Below, piece by piece: positions 1 through 7,737 of a stretch of 35,105 nucleotides of DNA (within the stretch, counting starts at the first letter, position 1; each line of letters opens with the position of its first letter). This stretch comes from Phycisphaerales bacterium. GTDB lineage: Bacteria > Planctomycetota > Phycisphaerae > Phycisphaerales > UBA1924. Where the stretch lies: positions 1-35,105 of the forward strand of contig JAIEUA010000014.1 in NCBI GenBank assembly GCA_019744815.1. The letters run 5' to 3'. The position numbers and the translations under genes were made by a program. A model generated the notes under the pieces. The model ran no database searches. It saw nothing but the letters and a program-made list of their open reading frames with translations, and had not been told where the DNA came from.

Positions 1-29
1 CGACCCGCCGCCGCGGACCGGGTGAGCGC

Positions 30-90
30 CACCCATGTGTCCGAACACCCGTCACCCATGTCTCCGGCCTAAACACGGCGCGGGGAGGGG
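30..90. repeat. Terminal repeat, left copy (inverted relative to 35043-35102)
   Basis: This segment holds two tandem copies of a CACCCATGT-TCCG motif (about 30-43 and 53-66), followed by ACACG and GCGGGGAGGGG. Its reverse complement matches 35043-35102 over about 60 bases with only around ten differences. It starts 8 bases beyond the stop of the PolX gene. Paired CACCCATGTCTCCG motifs resemble what I recall from the ends of IS481-like insertion sequences, but no transposase is in the window, so that link is an inference. Confidence 0.7.
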
Positions 91-97
91 AGTGCGG

Positions 98-1951
98 TCA
101 CCGCTTCAGCCACGCGAGAAGTTTCTTGCGATCCCACGCGTTCACGCACGATGCCGCGGTGAGCCCGCCGCGGCGTGCGGTGAGCAAGCCGTAGCGGAGG
201 TTGTCAAAATCGGTGATGTCGTGATCGTCGCAGTCGATCGCGATCTTGCAGCCGCCCGCGACGGCCATGCGGACGTGCGTGTCGCGCAGGTCGAGCCGCA
301 TCCAGTGGGCGTTGATCTCGAGCGCGGTGTCGTGTTCCTTGGCGGCGGCGATGAGCGTCGACATGTCGGGCGAGAGGCCGTTGCGACGGTTGATGAGCCG
401 CCCGGTCGGGTGCCCGAGGATGTGCACCATCGGATGCTCGATCGCTTTCAGGAGCCGCTCGGTCGCGGTCTTGGGGTCTTGCGACAGCGCGACGTGCGGG
501 CTGGCGACCACGACGTCGAGCTCGGCGAGCAGATCGTCGTCGTAGTCAAGCGTGCCGTCGGCGAGGATGTCTACCTCGCTGCCGGCCAGCACCTTGATGT
601 CGATCCCCTCGTCAGCGAGCTGCTTGTTGAGCTGCTTCACCTGCTTGATCTGGTCCTTCAGGCGCTCGACCGACAGGCCGTTCGCCACTGCGGAGCTCTT
701 GGAGTGGTCGGTGACGGCGATCGTGTGGAACCCCCGGCGGTGGGCCTCCATCACCAGCTCCCGCATCGACATCTTGCCGTCGCTCGCGGTGGTGTGGGCG
801 TGCAGCTCGCACTTGATGTCCGCGAGTTCGATGAGCTCGGGCAGCGAGTCCTTCTCCGCCAGCGCAACCTCGCCGACGCTCTCGCGAGATTCCGGCGGCA
901 CCCACGCCAAGCCGAGCTTCTTGAACACGTCCTCCTCGGTCGCCGCCGCGACGGGCTTGGCGCCGCGGTGCTGGGGCGGCACATCGGTCGTCTTGTCTTC
1001 TTTGAACAGGCCGTACTCGTTGAGCGTCATGCCCTGCGCCAGGGCCCGCTGGCGGAGCACCACATTGTGATCCTTGCTTCCGGTGAAGTACATCCACGCG
1101 GCACCGAACGATCCCTCGGGAACGAGCCGCACGTCGACCTGGATGGTCGGCTCGGCGGGCTGCTGGTCCGCGCCGCCCTTCCACCGGGCGGTGTGAATGT
1201 TGATCGCGCAGCGGACCGACGCTTTGGTCGCACCCGCAACGATGATCTGCCGCACTTCCGGCAGCTTGGTGAACTCCTCGAGAATGGGGTGGACCGTCTT
1301 CGAACTCGAGTCGAACGCGCCCGCGGTGCAGACTAGGAAGTCAAGATCCGCGATCGTGTCGCGCCCACGCCGGAGCGAGCCCGCGATCTCCACCCGCGTG
1401 ATCTTGAACTTTGCGTGCTTCTTTGCCAAGGCCAAGAGCTCGCTCCGCAGCCGCTCCGCCAGCGGCATCGCCAGCCCGATCGGCGTTCTTCGCGTCGCTT
1501 CCTCACCCAGCGCAATCGCGCCCTTGATCTTCTCGACCGCCTTCTCGCCCATGCGCGGCAGCGTCAGCAGCGAGCCGTCGTCGATCGCCTTGCGCAGCCC
1601 CGCCAAGTCGGTGATGTTCAGCGTCTGCCACATCGCCCGCACGGTCTTGGGTCCAAGGCCGGGCAGCTCCATGATCTGCCGCAATCCACCCGGAACCTGC
1701 GCAGCAAGCTCCTCGTGCTCCTTCATGCGGCCGGTCGCGCAGAACTCCACGATTTTGTTGGCGATCTTGTCGCCGATGCCGTCGATCGCGACCAAGGCGG
1801 CCTTGTCCAGCGTCTCCACCGGCTTGTCCAGCGACTCGATCACCCGCGACGCGCGGCTGTGCGCGATCGCCTTGAACTGGTTCTCGCCCAGGAGCTCCAG
1901 CAGCGTCGCCATATCCGAAAGCAATGCGGCCACCGCCTCGTTCTGACTCAT
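98..1951 (-). CDS. polX: DNA polymerase/3'-5' exonuclease PolX (polymerase X plus PHP domain)
   Basis: Family X DNA polymerase with a C-terminal PHP phosphoesterase domain, a gap-filling and proofreading enzyme of bacterial base-excision repair. The 617-residue product has N-terminal helix-hairpin-helix segments (IDGIGDKIANKI and LPGLGPKTVRAM, about residues 57-110). The nucleotidyltransferase core has GSLRRG at about 191-196 and the catalytic pair DLD at about 202-204. The PHP domain starts near 384 with HAH and continues with TDHSKS and GHPTGR, the expected metal ligands. Length matches the usual 570-620 residues. I chose the ATG at 1951 over an in-frame TTG six bases upstream; neither has a clear Shine-Dalgarno sequence. 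It is transcribed towards the left window edge and appears to stand alone. Identification is firm. Confidence 0.95.
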   Translation of the reverse strand: MSQNEAVAALLSDMATLLELLGENQFKAIAHSRASRVIESLDKPVETLDKAALVAIDGIGDKIANKIVEFCATGRMKEHEELAAQVPGGLRQIMELPGLGPKTVRAMWQTLNITDLAGLRKAIDDGSLLTLPRMGEKAVEKIKGAIALGEEATRRTPIGLAMPLAERLRSELLALAKKHAKFKITRVEIAGSLRRGRDTIADLDFLVCTAGAFDSSSKTVHPILEEFTKLPEVRQIIVAGATKASVRCAINIHTARWKGGADQQPAEPTIQVDVRLVPEGSFGAAWMYFTGSKDHNVVLRQRALAQGMTLNEYGLFKEDKTTDVPPQHRGAKPVAAATEEDVFKKLGLAWVPPESRESVGEVALAEKDSLPELIELADIKCELHAHTTASDGKMSMRELVMEAHRRGFHTIAVTDHSKSSAVANGLSVERLKDQIKQVKQLNKQLADEGIDIKVLAGSEVDILADGTLDYDDDLLAELDVVVASPHVALSQDPKTATERLLKAIEHPMVHILGHPTGRLINRRNGLSPDMSTLIAAAKEHDTALEINAHWMRLDLRDTHVRMAVAGGCKIAIDCDDHDITDFDNLRYGLLTARRGGLTAASCVNAWDRKKLLAWLKR

Positions 1952-2073
1952 ACGCAAGGCTACGAGCCCCGGGCGAGCAGCGTCTTGAAGCGATCCTCAG
2001 GTGGTACGGAGCGTCTCCGCCCCGGCGCAGGTACTCCGGGGCGCGAAACTCGCTGCCAAAGTCGGAAAGGCAC

Positions 2074-2329
2074 TTCACCGCGGAGGACGCAGAGAACGCG
2101 GAGAGATGCAAGAGAGGGAAGGCATTTACCACGGAGATCACGGAGATCACGGAGCAAAATGCTTTGGAGAAGTGAAGGCAGAGAGATCGATCCAATTACA
2201 CACACACACACACACACAGTCCGTTCTTCCAATCTCCTTCTTCCTCCGTGTTCTCTGTTATCTCCGTGGTAAACTGTCTTCTTCCCTTTCTCTGCTCTTC
2301 TCCGCGTTCTCTGCGTCCTCTGCGGTGAA
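2074..2329. repeat. Fold-back element: ~80-bp imperfect inverted repeat
   Basis: The left arm (2074-2154) reads TTCACCGCGGAGGACGCAG, then AACGCGGAGA, a purine-rich middle, and TTTACCACGGAGAT followed by ACGGAG units. The right arm (2244-2329) is its reverse complement with a few substitutions and small length differences. The arms are separated by 89 bases that hold an (AC)n tract. The element fills most of the gap between polX and the carbinolamine dehydratase gene. When translated, the arms give peptides such as FTAEDAENAE, which I recall as a common spurious repeat product in environmental bacterial genomes. I see no real gene here. Confidence 0.85.
2198..2218. repeat. Perfect (AC)n dinucleotide microsatellite
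   Basis: Twenty-one bases of uninterrupted AC repeat (ten units plus one A) lie in the loop of the fold-back element. Long dinucleotide tracts are rare in bacteria and prone to slippage. It is outside any supported gene. Confidence 0.95.
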
Positions 2330-2423
2330 AACTCGTCCCGCAGCGACACCCAACCGCACGGGGCGAGGACGCCCCGGCTCGCTTTGATCGTCATCGTCGC
2401 AGTGAATCCCGTCGCAGCCCGCT

Positions 2424-2750
2424 TCAGGCCTTCTTCTTCCGCGCCGGCACCGCCTGCGGGCCGAAGGTTGCGAAGAGCGCATCGCACTTGGCCGCCAGAT
2501 CGAAGTCCTTCATGGTGATCCCGCCCGCGTCGTGCGTGCTCAGCGTCAGCGTCACCTTGTTGTAGCGGATCAGGATGTCGGGGTGGTGCTGGTTCTTTTC
2601 CGCGGCGTCGGCCACCTTGCCGACGAACCCCATCGCCTTCACGAAGTCGGAGAACTGATAGGTCCGCTGGATGGTCTCCCCGGTGTCGCCCCACTCGGGT
2701 ACGAGCTTGATCGCCTCCGTCACCTGGTCTTCGCTCAACTTGGTCGCCAT
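2424..2750 (-). CDS. 4a-hydroxytetrahydrobiopterin dehydratase (pterin carbinolamine dehydratase)
   Basis: A small dehydratase of 108 residues that regenerates quinonoid dihydropterin from 4a-hydroxytetrahydropterin; in bacteria it supports aromatic amino-acid hydroxylases or molybdopterin-related roles. The signature HHPDILIRYNKVTLTLSTHD is present, with the paired His, the Pro, the aromatic position, the third His and the Asp of the active site. The start is the ATG at 2750, preceded by GGAGG five bases upstream; the frame stays open further upstream but is low complexity there. No aromatic hydroxylase lies nearby, so its partner is unknown. It diverges from gluQ, and a G-rich tract lies in the shared upstream region. 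The lysine-rich tail (RKKKA) is not diagnostic. Confidence 0.93.
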   Translation of the reverse strand: MATKLSEDQVTEAIKLVPEWGDTGETIQRTYQFSDFVKAMGFVGKVADAAEKNQHHPDILIRYNKVTLTLSTHDAGGITMKDFDLAAKCDALFATFGPQAVPARKKKA

Positions 2751-2793
2751 CCGGTCCTCCGTGCCCGACCCCGTTTTCGCTCTCTCGTCGCCG

Positions 2794-2824
2794 CCCCACC
2801 CCGCCCCACCCCCCCGCCCCACCC
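2794..2824 (-). promoter_or_regulatory. Potential G-quadruplex tract between divergent genes
   Basis: On the minus strand this stretch reads as six runs of G (3, 4, 7, 4, 4 and 4 bases) separated by single bases. This is a very strong G-quadruplex pattern. It lies 44-74 bases upstream of the dehydratase start on the coding strand, and on the opposite strand just before gluQ. A regulatory role is inferred only from position. Confidence 0.55.
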
Positions 2825-2843
2825 AGCGTGCTCTCGGGTTCCA

Positions 2844-3842
2844 GTGTACCGTCTGATCTTGAGCCCCGCGTCTCCGGCACAATCACCGTCTCCGCAACGG
2901 GTTACACGACTCGCCCCGTCGCCCACCGGGGCCCTGCACCTCGGCAACGCTCGGACGTTCCTCATCAACTGGGCCCTGGCCCGTCAGAACGGCTGGCGGA
3001 TCGTGCTCCGCATCGAGGACCTCGACACGCCACGCGTAAAGGCGGGCGCGGTCGCGGGTATCGAGCGGACGCTGCGGGCGCTGGGCATCGACTGGGACGA
3101 GGGGCCGCTGGTCCAGAGCCACGACCTCGAGCCGTATCGCGCCGCGATGCAGGCGCTGGCCGCGCGCGGGCTTACGTATCCATCCCCCGAAACCCGCGGC
3201 GAACTGGAGCACGCGAACGAGGCCGCGTCCGCACCGCAGGAAGGCGCTCGCGAATCGGTGTTCCCCGCATCGCGCCGGCCGCGTGAGATCCCGACGCGCT
3301 TCTCGCCGCAAGCCGAGCCCTGCAACTGGCGGCTCGTGGTCCCGCCGCGGGATGTGGTGATCGCCGATCGCGTCGCCGGCGAACGGGCGTTTCGCCCCTG
3401 CGAGACCGTCGGCGACTTTGTGATCTGGACCAAACGCGACCTGCCCGCGTACCAACTCGCAGTCGTGGTCGACGACGCACGCCAGGGCGTCACCGACATC
3501 GTGCGCGGCGACGACCTCTTCGAGAGTGCGGCACGCCAGCGCCTCATCACCGAAGGCCTCGGCCTTTCTCACGCGCCCGATTACTACCACCTTCCCCTGG
3601 TGCGAGGCGAAGACGGCAAGCGCCTGGCCAAACGCCACGGCGACACCCGGGTCGACACCTATCTGAACGCAGGCGTGCCCCCCGAGCGGCTCATCGGCCT
3701 CCTTGCCGCGTGGTCGGGGGTGCCGGGCGAGCGGCGTGCGATGTCGGCCGCCGAGTTCCGCGAGGCCTTCGATCTCGCCGCGCTGCCGCGTTACGATGTG
3801 ACCTTCCGTTCAGGAGACGACGCATGGTTGCGGCAGGCATGA
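2844..3842 (+). CDS. gluQ: Glutamyl-queuosine tRNA(Asp) synthetase
   Basis: A paralogue of the glutamyl-tRNA synthetase catalytic core that attaches glutamate to queuosine in the anticodon of tRNA-Asp. The class I HIGH-like motif is seen in APSPTGALHLGNART, with IEDLDTPR following, and the KMSKS-like loop is LAKRHGDTR near the end. There is no anticodon-binding domain, and the total of about 332 residues fits GluQ rather than GltX. The Cys-rich zinc motif of E. coli GluQ is absent (the region after LTYPSPETRG has no Cys), a variation known in the family. The start is uncertain: GTG at 2844 or TTG at 2859, neither with a clear ribosome site. The 3' end overlaps the DUF192 gene by 19 bases. queG, in the same pathway, lies about 30 kb away. 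Confidence 0.9.
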   Translation: MYRLILSPASPAQSPSPQRVTRLAPSPTGALHLGNARTFLINWALARQNGWRIVLRIEDLDTPRVKAGAVAGIERTLRALGIDWDEGPLVQSHDLEPYRAAMQALAARGLTYPSPETRGELEHANEAASAPQEGARESVFPASRRPREIPTRFSPQAEPCNWRLVVPPRDVVIADRVAGERAFRPCETVGDFVIWTKRDLPAYQLAVVVDDARQGVTDIVRGDDLFESAARQRLITEGLGLSHAPDYYHLPLVRGEDGKRLAKRHGDTRVDTYLNAGVPPERLIGLLAAWSGVPGERRAMSAAEFREAFDLAALPRYDVTFRSGDDAWLRQA

Positions 3843-4336
3843 AATTGGGTGCGACCGTTGTGGTGGCCGCGGCTTCGCTCAGCAGCTGCGAGCCTTCGTA
3901 CAAGACCACGGAGAAGACCACCCAGGTCACCATCTCCGGCAAGGTCTTCACCCTCGAACTCTCGATGGATCAAGCCACCCGCGTGCAAGGGCTCTCCAAC
4001 CGGAAGGAGATCCCCGAGAACGGCGGGATGCTCTTTGTGTTCCCCGATCGCCAGGTGACGCGACAGGAATTCGTCATGCGGGATTGCCCGATCCCGATCG
4101 ACATCATTTTTCTGGATCCGTCCCGCCGCGTCACCGCGACCCACGCGATGCAGGTCGAGGAGCCGCGACGCGAGGGTGAGGACATGACCGCGTACGAGAA
4201 CCGGCTCAAGCGCTACTCCAGCCGCTTTGACGCCAAGTACGCCATCGAGCTCAAGGGCGGCACGCTGACCGGGCTCTCCATCAAGCAGGGCGATCAGATC
4301 GATCTGGACCCCACTCTGGGCAACAAGGCGAAGTGA
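3824..4336 (+). CDS. DUF192 family lipoprotein
   Basis: A 170-residue exported protein of the DUF192 (COG1430) family, whose biochemical role is not settled. The N-terminus is a lipoprotein signal: a short hydrophobic run (GATVVVAAAS) ending in LSSC, a good lipobox. The DUF192 core follows: a Gly-Met-Leu-Phe motif in NGGMLFVFPDRQ, then EFVMRDCPIPIDIIFLD. The family usually reads FWMKNT..PLDIIFID, so the Trp-Met-Lys-Asn-Thr part is altered to FVMRDC here. The ATG at 3824 has AGGAG about eight bases upstream; an in-frame ATG at 3839 is an alternative. It overlaps the end of gluQ by 19 bases, suggesting translational coupling, though a shared function is not evident. Confidence 0.85.
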   Translation: MVAAGMKLGATVVVAAASLSSCEPSYKTTEKTTQVTISGKVFTLELSMDQATRVQGLSNRKEIPENGGMLFVFPDRQVTRQEFVMRDCPIPIDIIFLDPSRRVTATHAMQVEEPRREGEDMTAYENRLKRYSSRFDAKYAIELKGGTLTGLSIKQGDQIDLDPTLGNKAK

Positions 4337-4391
4337 GCTCGGCTCCGCGAGGCGTTTGCAATGCCCTGAAAAACAAGGATTTGCAGATCCG

Positions 4392-4417
4392 GGCGTGATG
4401 CTTCCGCGGGTCACGCC
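4392..4417. other. Hairpin in the 4337-4519 intergenic gap
   Basis: GGCGTGA (4392-4398) pairs perfectly with TCACGCC (4411-4417) across a 12-base loop. No T-run follows on either strand, so it is not a standard intrinsic terminator. Apart from this hairpin I see nothing recognisable between the DUF192 gene and the phosphatase gene. Confidence 0.4.
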
Positions 4418-4519
4418 TGCACCGCCCGGAATCAGCGCCCTGTTCCAAACTCCCGGTGAATCTGGGCTGTGTATGCGTCGATAACTCGGACGGGAAGTTG
4501 TTTGCTTCGCCCGACGCGG

Positions 4520-5809
4520 ATGGAACGCTTGAACGAGCCGACGATCACATTCTGCGCAGCCCCCTCCGCGGAGAACGCCGAGGGTCGGTGGCTCGCGCCC
4601 GTGCTCGCCGCGTGGCCCGACGCCGATGTACCCGACGCTGTCAAGGTCGGCGTGGAACGCCTCGGCGAGATCTCCGGCGACTCGATCGGCGAGGGCGTGC
4701 TCTTCGTGGTCCTGGCGGGAGACGAGCCCGCGGCATTGGTCGCGCAAGTCTTCGACGTGATCCACGGCGCGATGATCCCGGCGGTTGTTGTTTCGCCCCG
4801 AGTCTCCGATCTCCGCCCGCTCATCCACAAGCACGGCGTGATCGTGGTCGATCCCGCAACGCCCGCGGCTTCGCTCGCCTCCATGCTCTTTGCGCTCTCG
4901 CAGCGCCAGACGCTCGTGGATCGGCTCCGCCGCGATGTCCGGACCGGTGTCACCGCCGACAAAGGCATTCGCGGCGAGATGGACCGCCTGCACGAGGAGC
5001 TGCACCTGGCCGCCACCGTGCAGCGCGAGCTTCTGCCTCAGAAACTCCCCGACAGCGACGAACTCCAGTTCGCGTCGATGTACAAGCCCGCGACCTATGT
5101 CAGCGGCGATCTGTTCGACGCCCGCGAGATCGACGAGAATCGTGTCGCGTTCTTCGTCGCCGACGCCGTCGGCCACGGCGTGCCCGCGGCCCTCATCACC
5201 ATGATGCTCTCCCGCGGTCTGATCAACCAGATCGCGCTGCGGGCCGGGCGCGACGCCGAGATCGACCCCGCCGCGTGCCTCAGCGGCCTGAACATCGAGC
5301 TCTGCCAGCACGCCTGCGGGAACTATCGCTTCGCGACCGCCGTCTGCGGCGTGCTCGACAAGCGGGACTATTCCGTCAAGCTCGCGGGCGCGGGACATCC
5401 CGCCTCGATCCTCATCGGGCGCGGCTCGACCCGCATGCTCGAGAGCCAAGGACCGCTGCTGGGCGTCTTCGCCGAGGCCGAGTACACCAACGAGAAGTTC
5501 ACGCTCGCCCCGGGCGAGACGCTGATGCTCTACACCGACGGCTTCGAGCTGGCCTTCCCCGAGCCCGATTCGGAGGAGCCCGCGACCACGCCGTCGAGGA
5601 AGAAGTCGGTCGCGCCGCGCGAGTACCTCAAGTACATGGATGTGCTCGACGCCAGCACTCATGCTGATGTCCGCGACAGCATGGACGCGCTCGCCTCGCT
5701 CGTCGCTTCTCAGGAAGGCTCGCTGCACCAGCGCGACGACGTGACGGCCCTGGCCATCCGCCGGATCGATCCGCTCGCCGCCGCACACCCGATCCGTCGC
5801 GCGGCGTGA
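4520..5809 (+). CDS. PP2C/SpoIIE-type serine phosphatase with N-terminal receiver-like domain
   Basis: A cytoplasmic protein of about 429 residues. Residues 1-130 look like a degenerate receiver fold (GVLFVVLAGDEP, then PAVVVSPRV and HGVIVVDPA) without a clear phospho-acceptor Asp. A short helical linker follows (MDRLHEELHLAATVQRELLP), which is the standard lead-in to RsbU-like phosphatases. The catalytic domain has the metal-binding Asp motifs VSGDLFDA, VADAVGHG and LYTDGFEL, plus DDVTALAI near the end. Such enzymes dephosphorylate anti-sigma-factor antagonists in partner-switching pathways; no such antagonist or kinase is adjacent. The start is ATG 4520 or ATG 4469; the earlier start adds 17 residues with no domain content. 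It converges with dtd across only 24 bases. Confidence 0.87.
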   Translation: MERLNEPTITFCAAPSAENAEGRWLAPVLAAWPDADVPDAVKVGVERLGEISGDSIGEGVLFVVLAGDEPAALVAQVFDVIHGAMIPAVVVSPRVSDLRPLIHKHGVIVVDPATPAASLASMLFALSQRQTLVDRLRRDVRTGVTADKGIRGEMDRLHEELHLAATVQRELLPQKLPDSDELQFASMYKPATYVSGDLFDAREIDENRVAFFVADAVGHGVPAALITMMLSRGLINQIALRAGRDAEIDPAACLSGLNIELCQHACGNYRFATAVCGVLDKRDYSVKLAGAGHPASILIGRGSTRMLESQGPLLGVFAEAEYTNEKFTLAPGETLMLYTDGFELAFPEPDSEEPATTPSRKKSVAPREYLKYMDVLDASTHADVRDSMDALASLVASQEGSLHQRDDVTALAIRRIDPLAAAHPIRRAA

Positions 5810-5833
5810 GCCCGCCGAAGTCGTCGCCGGCCG

Positions 5834-6274
5834 TCATCCGAGCTTCAGAATCAGTCTGATCGGCCCGTCGTTGACCACATCGACCTTCATGTCGGCGCCG
5901 AACCGCCCCGAAGCGGCGCTGGGCAAACGGCTCCGGAGCAACCCAACCAGTCTCTCAAACCGGGCGGCGGCGGGTCCTGGTGCCATGGCGCCGGTGAAGC
6001 TCGGGCGATTCCCGCCGCTGGTGTCGGCGGCGAGCGTGAAGTTGGGGATCAACAGGATGCCGCCGGCGGTGTCGACGACGCTCTTGTTCATTTTGCCCGC
6101 GTCGTCTGCAAAGATCCGAAGGGCGAGCAGCTTGGCGACCAGCTTGTCGTCGAGCGCCTCGGCGTCTGCAGGTTCGAACGCGACGAACGCGACAAAGCCC
6201 TTGCCGATCTCGCCGACGATCACGCCGTCGACTTCGACCGAACCGCGGAGGCAACGCTGGACGAGGGCGATCAT
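5834..6274 (-). CDS. dtd: D-aminoacyl-tRNA deacylase
   Basis: A homodimeric proofreading enzyme of 146 residues, the usual family length, that hydrolyses D-amino acids mischarged on tRNA. The N-terminus (MIALVQRCLRGSVEVDG) matches the family start, and the C-terminal GRFGADMKVDVVNDGPI contains the Gly-Pro of the cross-subunit Gly-cisPro motif. Two conserved positions differ: the usual SQFTL segment reads PNFTL, and the Thr after the Gly-Pro-hydrophobic triplet is Arg. The fold is clearly Dtd, but these changes line the substrate pocket and may affect activity. The ATG at 6274 has only a weak upstream ribosome site. The ACT-domain gene lies 29 bases upstream in the same direction, so a two-gene unit is possible. 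Confidence 0.9.
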   Translation of the reverse strand: MIALVQRCLRGSVEVDGVIVGEIGKGFVAFVAFEPADAEALDDKLVAKLLALRIFADDAGKMNKSVVDTAGGILLIPNFTLAADTSGGNRPSFTGAMAPGPAAARFERLVGLLRSRLPSAASGRFGADMKVDVVNDGPIRLILKLG

Positions 6275-6303
6275 GGGCTGCTTGCCAATCAGGCGGCGAT
6301 CCG

Positions 6304-6795
6304 CTAGTGCTGATGCTCGCCATCACTCGGCAGGTCGCACTCGCCGAAGATCCGGAACTCCTTGCGGCGAAGGATCTGCCCCGCCAGCGTCGGATCGTCC
6401 ACCGCGAGCGCGATGGTGGGGGTGCCGTTGGGACGCAGCATCAGCGGGTACGCGAACTGGATGAACAGCTCGGCCCCCAAAAGCGAAAGGCACATGCTCG
6501 CCAGCGTGTGCCCCTTGGACAGTTCAACGACCAGGACTTCCTTCTCGCTGAACGGCAGTTTTTCGTTGTTGAGGACGCGTCGCGCGTCGGCGGCACAGTT
6601 GGTGATCAGCCGCACCACCGCGTGGTCCGTCGCCTCGTGCACCGACAGGGCACAGATGGCGCACGTCGAGCCGTCGAAGGCCTCGACCAGATCGAACAGC
6701 TTACCGACCTTGTTGGTCAGAAAGACAGAGAACTGCGTCACCGTGGGCGGCGCATAGCTCTGGGTCGTTTCCTGTCCGTACGTGGCCTGGCTCAT
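6304..6795 (-). CDS. ACT domain-containing protein
   Basis: A 163-residue soluble protein with at least one ACT-like regulatory fold. FSVFLTNKVGKLFDLVEAF (about residues 21-39) has the beta-loop-helix start and the small-residue turn typical of ACT domains. A second similar half runs from about ELFIQFAYPLML to the end (PTIALAVDDPTLAGQILRR). No catalytic domain is attached, so it probably senses a small ligand such as an amino acid or acts as a regulatory subunit; the ligand cannot be told. The ATG at 6795 was chosen because the residues from there on fit the fold, while the longer frame upstream is Arg/Gly-rich and lacks features. A His-containing acidic tail (GEHQH) ends the protein. Confidence 0.75.
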   Translation of the reverse strand: MSQATYGQETTQSYAPPTVTQFSVFLTNKVGKLFDLVEAFDGSTCAICALSVHEATDHAVVRLITNCAADARRVLNNEKLPFSEKEVLVVELSKGHTLASMCLSLLGAELFIQFAYPLMLRPNGTPTIALAVDDPTLAGQILRRKEFRIFGECDLPSDGEHQH

Positions 6796-7105
6796 CGCGC
6801 GATCCCTGCGACGCAATCCCGATCGACAGTCACCCGCGGCCACCCGCCGCTCCGGTGCTGCTCCCACCTCTGGCCCCTCTGGCAGCGAACCACGGCCGCC
6901 ACGCGAGCTCGCGGCTCGACTCGGCGCCCGGATTCCGGAGCCCAGTTTACCGGACAGCAAAGCGACCGACAACCACGAATGCCAAATCGGGCCGGACTTG
7001 CCTGAAATCTCTGGTCTCGAACCCCGCCCCGACGGCCGCCCCGAGCGCACCACAGCTCTCGAGCCTCAAACTTCGGCCCTCATCCCCTTTTCCACTCTGA
7101 TGTCA
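6796..7105. other. Intergenic gap without a recognisable gene
   Basis: About 310 bases between the Fe-S carrier gene, which ends at 7106, and the ACT-domain gene, which starts at 6795; both are on the minus strand. I find no convincing small gene, RNA or terminator hairpin with a T-run. The promoter of the ACT-domain gene presumably lies at the 6796 side. Confidence 0.5.
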
Positions 7106-7474
7106 TCACGCCGAGAACGACGAGCCGCAGCCACAGGTGCTGGTGGCGTTGGGGTTCTGGAAGACAAAGCCGCGACCCATGATCTCGTCCTTGAAGTCGA
7201 CGGTCACGCCGCTGAGGTACAGCAGGCTCTTGGGATCGCAGATGATGCGAACGCCGTGCTGCTCGAACATCTCGTCGGTGTCCTTGCGGGTTTCCGTGAG
7301 GTCGAGGATGTACGAGAAACCCGAGCAACCGCCGCCCTTGACCCCGATACGCAGGCACACCTTCTCGGCGTCGAGCTCCTGCTGCTGGATGATGGTCTTG
7401 ACCTCACGAGCCGCGGTGGGGGTGAGGACAACGGGTGCGGTGGTTGACTGAGACTCAGTCGCAGTAGTGGTCAT
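7106..7474 (-). CDS. erpA: A-type iron-sulfur carrier (ErpA/IscA/HesB family)
   Basis: A small Fe-S assembly protein of 122 residues that receives clusters from a scaffold and passes them to apo-proteins. The three invariant cysteines are present, one in GGGCSGFSY and two in STCGCGSSF at the C-terminus. LTPTAAREVKTII and LYLSGVTVDFKDEIMGRGF are further family motifs. It has a Thr/Ser-rich N-terminal extension of about 15 residues. The ATG at 7474 has a strong AAGGAG ribosome site. ErpA, IscA and SufA cannot be separated with certainty from sequence alone, so the symbol is tentative. No isc or suf genes are adjacent; likely clients in this window include MiaB and QueG. Confidence 0.9.
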   Translation of the reverse strand: MTTTATESQSTTAPVVLTPTAAREVKTIIQQQELDAEKVCLRIGVKGGGCSGFSYILDLTETRKDTDEMFEQHGVRIICDPKSLLYLSGVTVDFKDEIMGRGFVFQNPNATSTCGCGSSFSA

Positions 7475-7662
7475 GTGGATCTCCTTGGGATCATAGGGTG
7501 GGAAAAACGTCGGGCGCCCGCCGGCTGCCTCCGGGAAAGTCCGGTGTGGAGATTCCGTACAAAGACAGAAAATCGAGCCGTGCCAGCGGATTCGTGCGAA
7601 AAACATGAAAAACGAGAGAATTCTGTGTGGATCTCCCTGAAGTCGGGGTAGTCTCTGTCTTC

Positions 7663-7710
7663 GTGCCGGTTTTCTCCGGCACCCGGCGTATTCCGCCGCC
7701 GGTGTTTTTT
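7663..7710 (+). promoter_or_regulatory. Attenuator-like leader: two mutually exclusive hairpins, the second followed by T6
   Basis: GTGCCGG (7663-7669) pairs perfectly with CCGGCAC (7676-7682). A second hairpin uses CACCCGGCG (7680-7688) with CGCCG and GGTG (7694-7704, with a two-base bulge), followed directly by TTTTTT. The hairpins share bases 7680-7682 and compete. It lies 28 bases upstream of the PEP-CTERM gene start. No plus-strand gene lies close upstream, so this looks like leader control rather than the terminator of an upstream gene. This is inferred from pairing alone. Confidence 0.5.
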
Positions 7711-7737
7711 CGAACCCTTTGGGAGATGGAGAGAGAT

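Noticed and set aside
3791..5788. Minus-strand open frame of 665 codons
   Set aside because: It runs opposite the DUF192 and phosphatase genes, which have clear motifs; the translation shows none.
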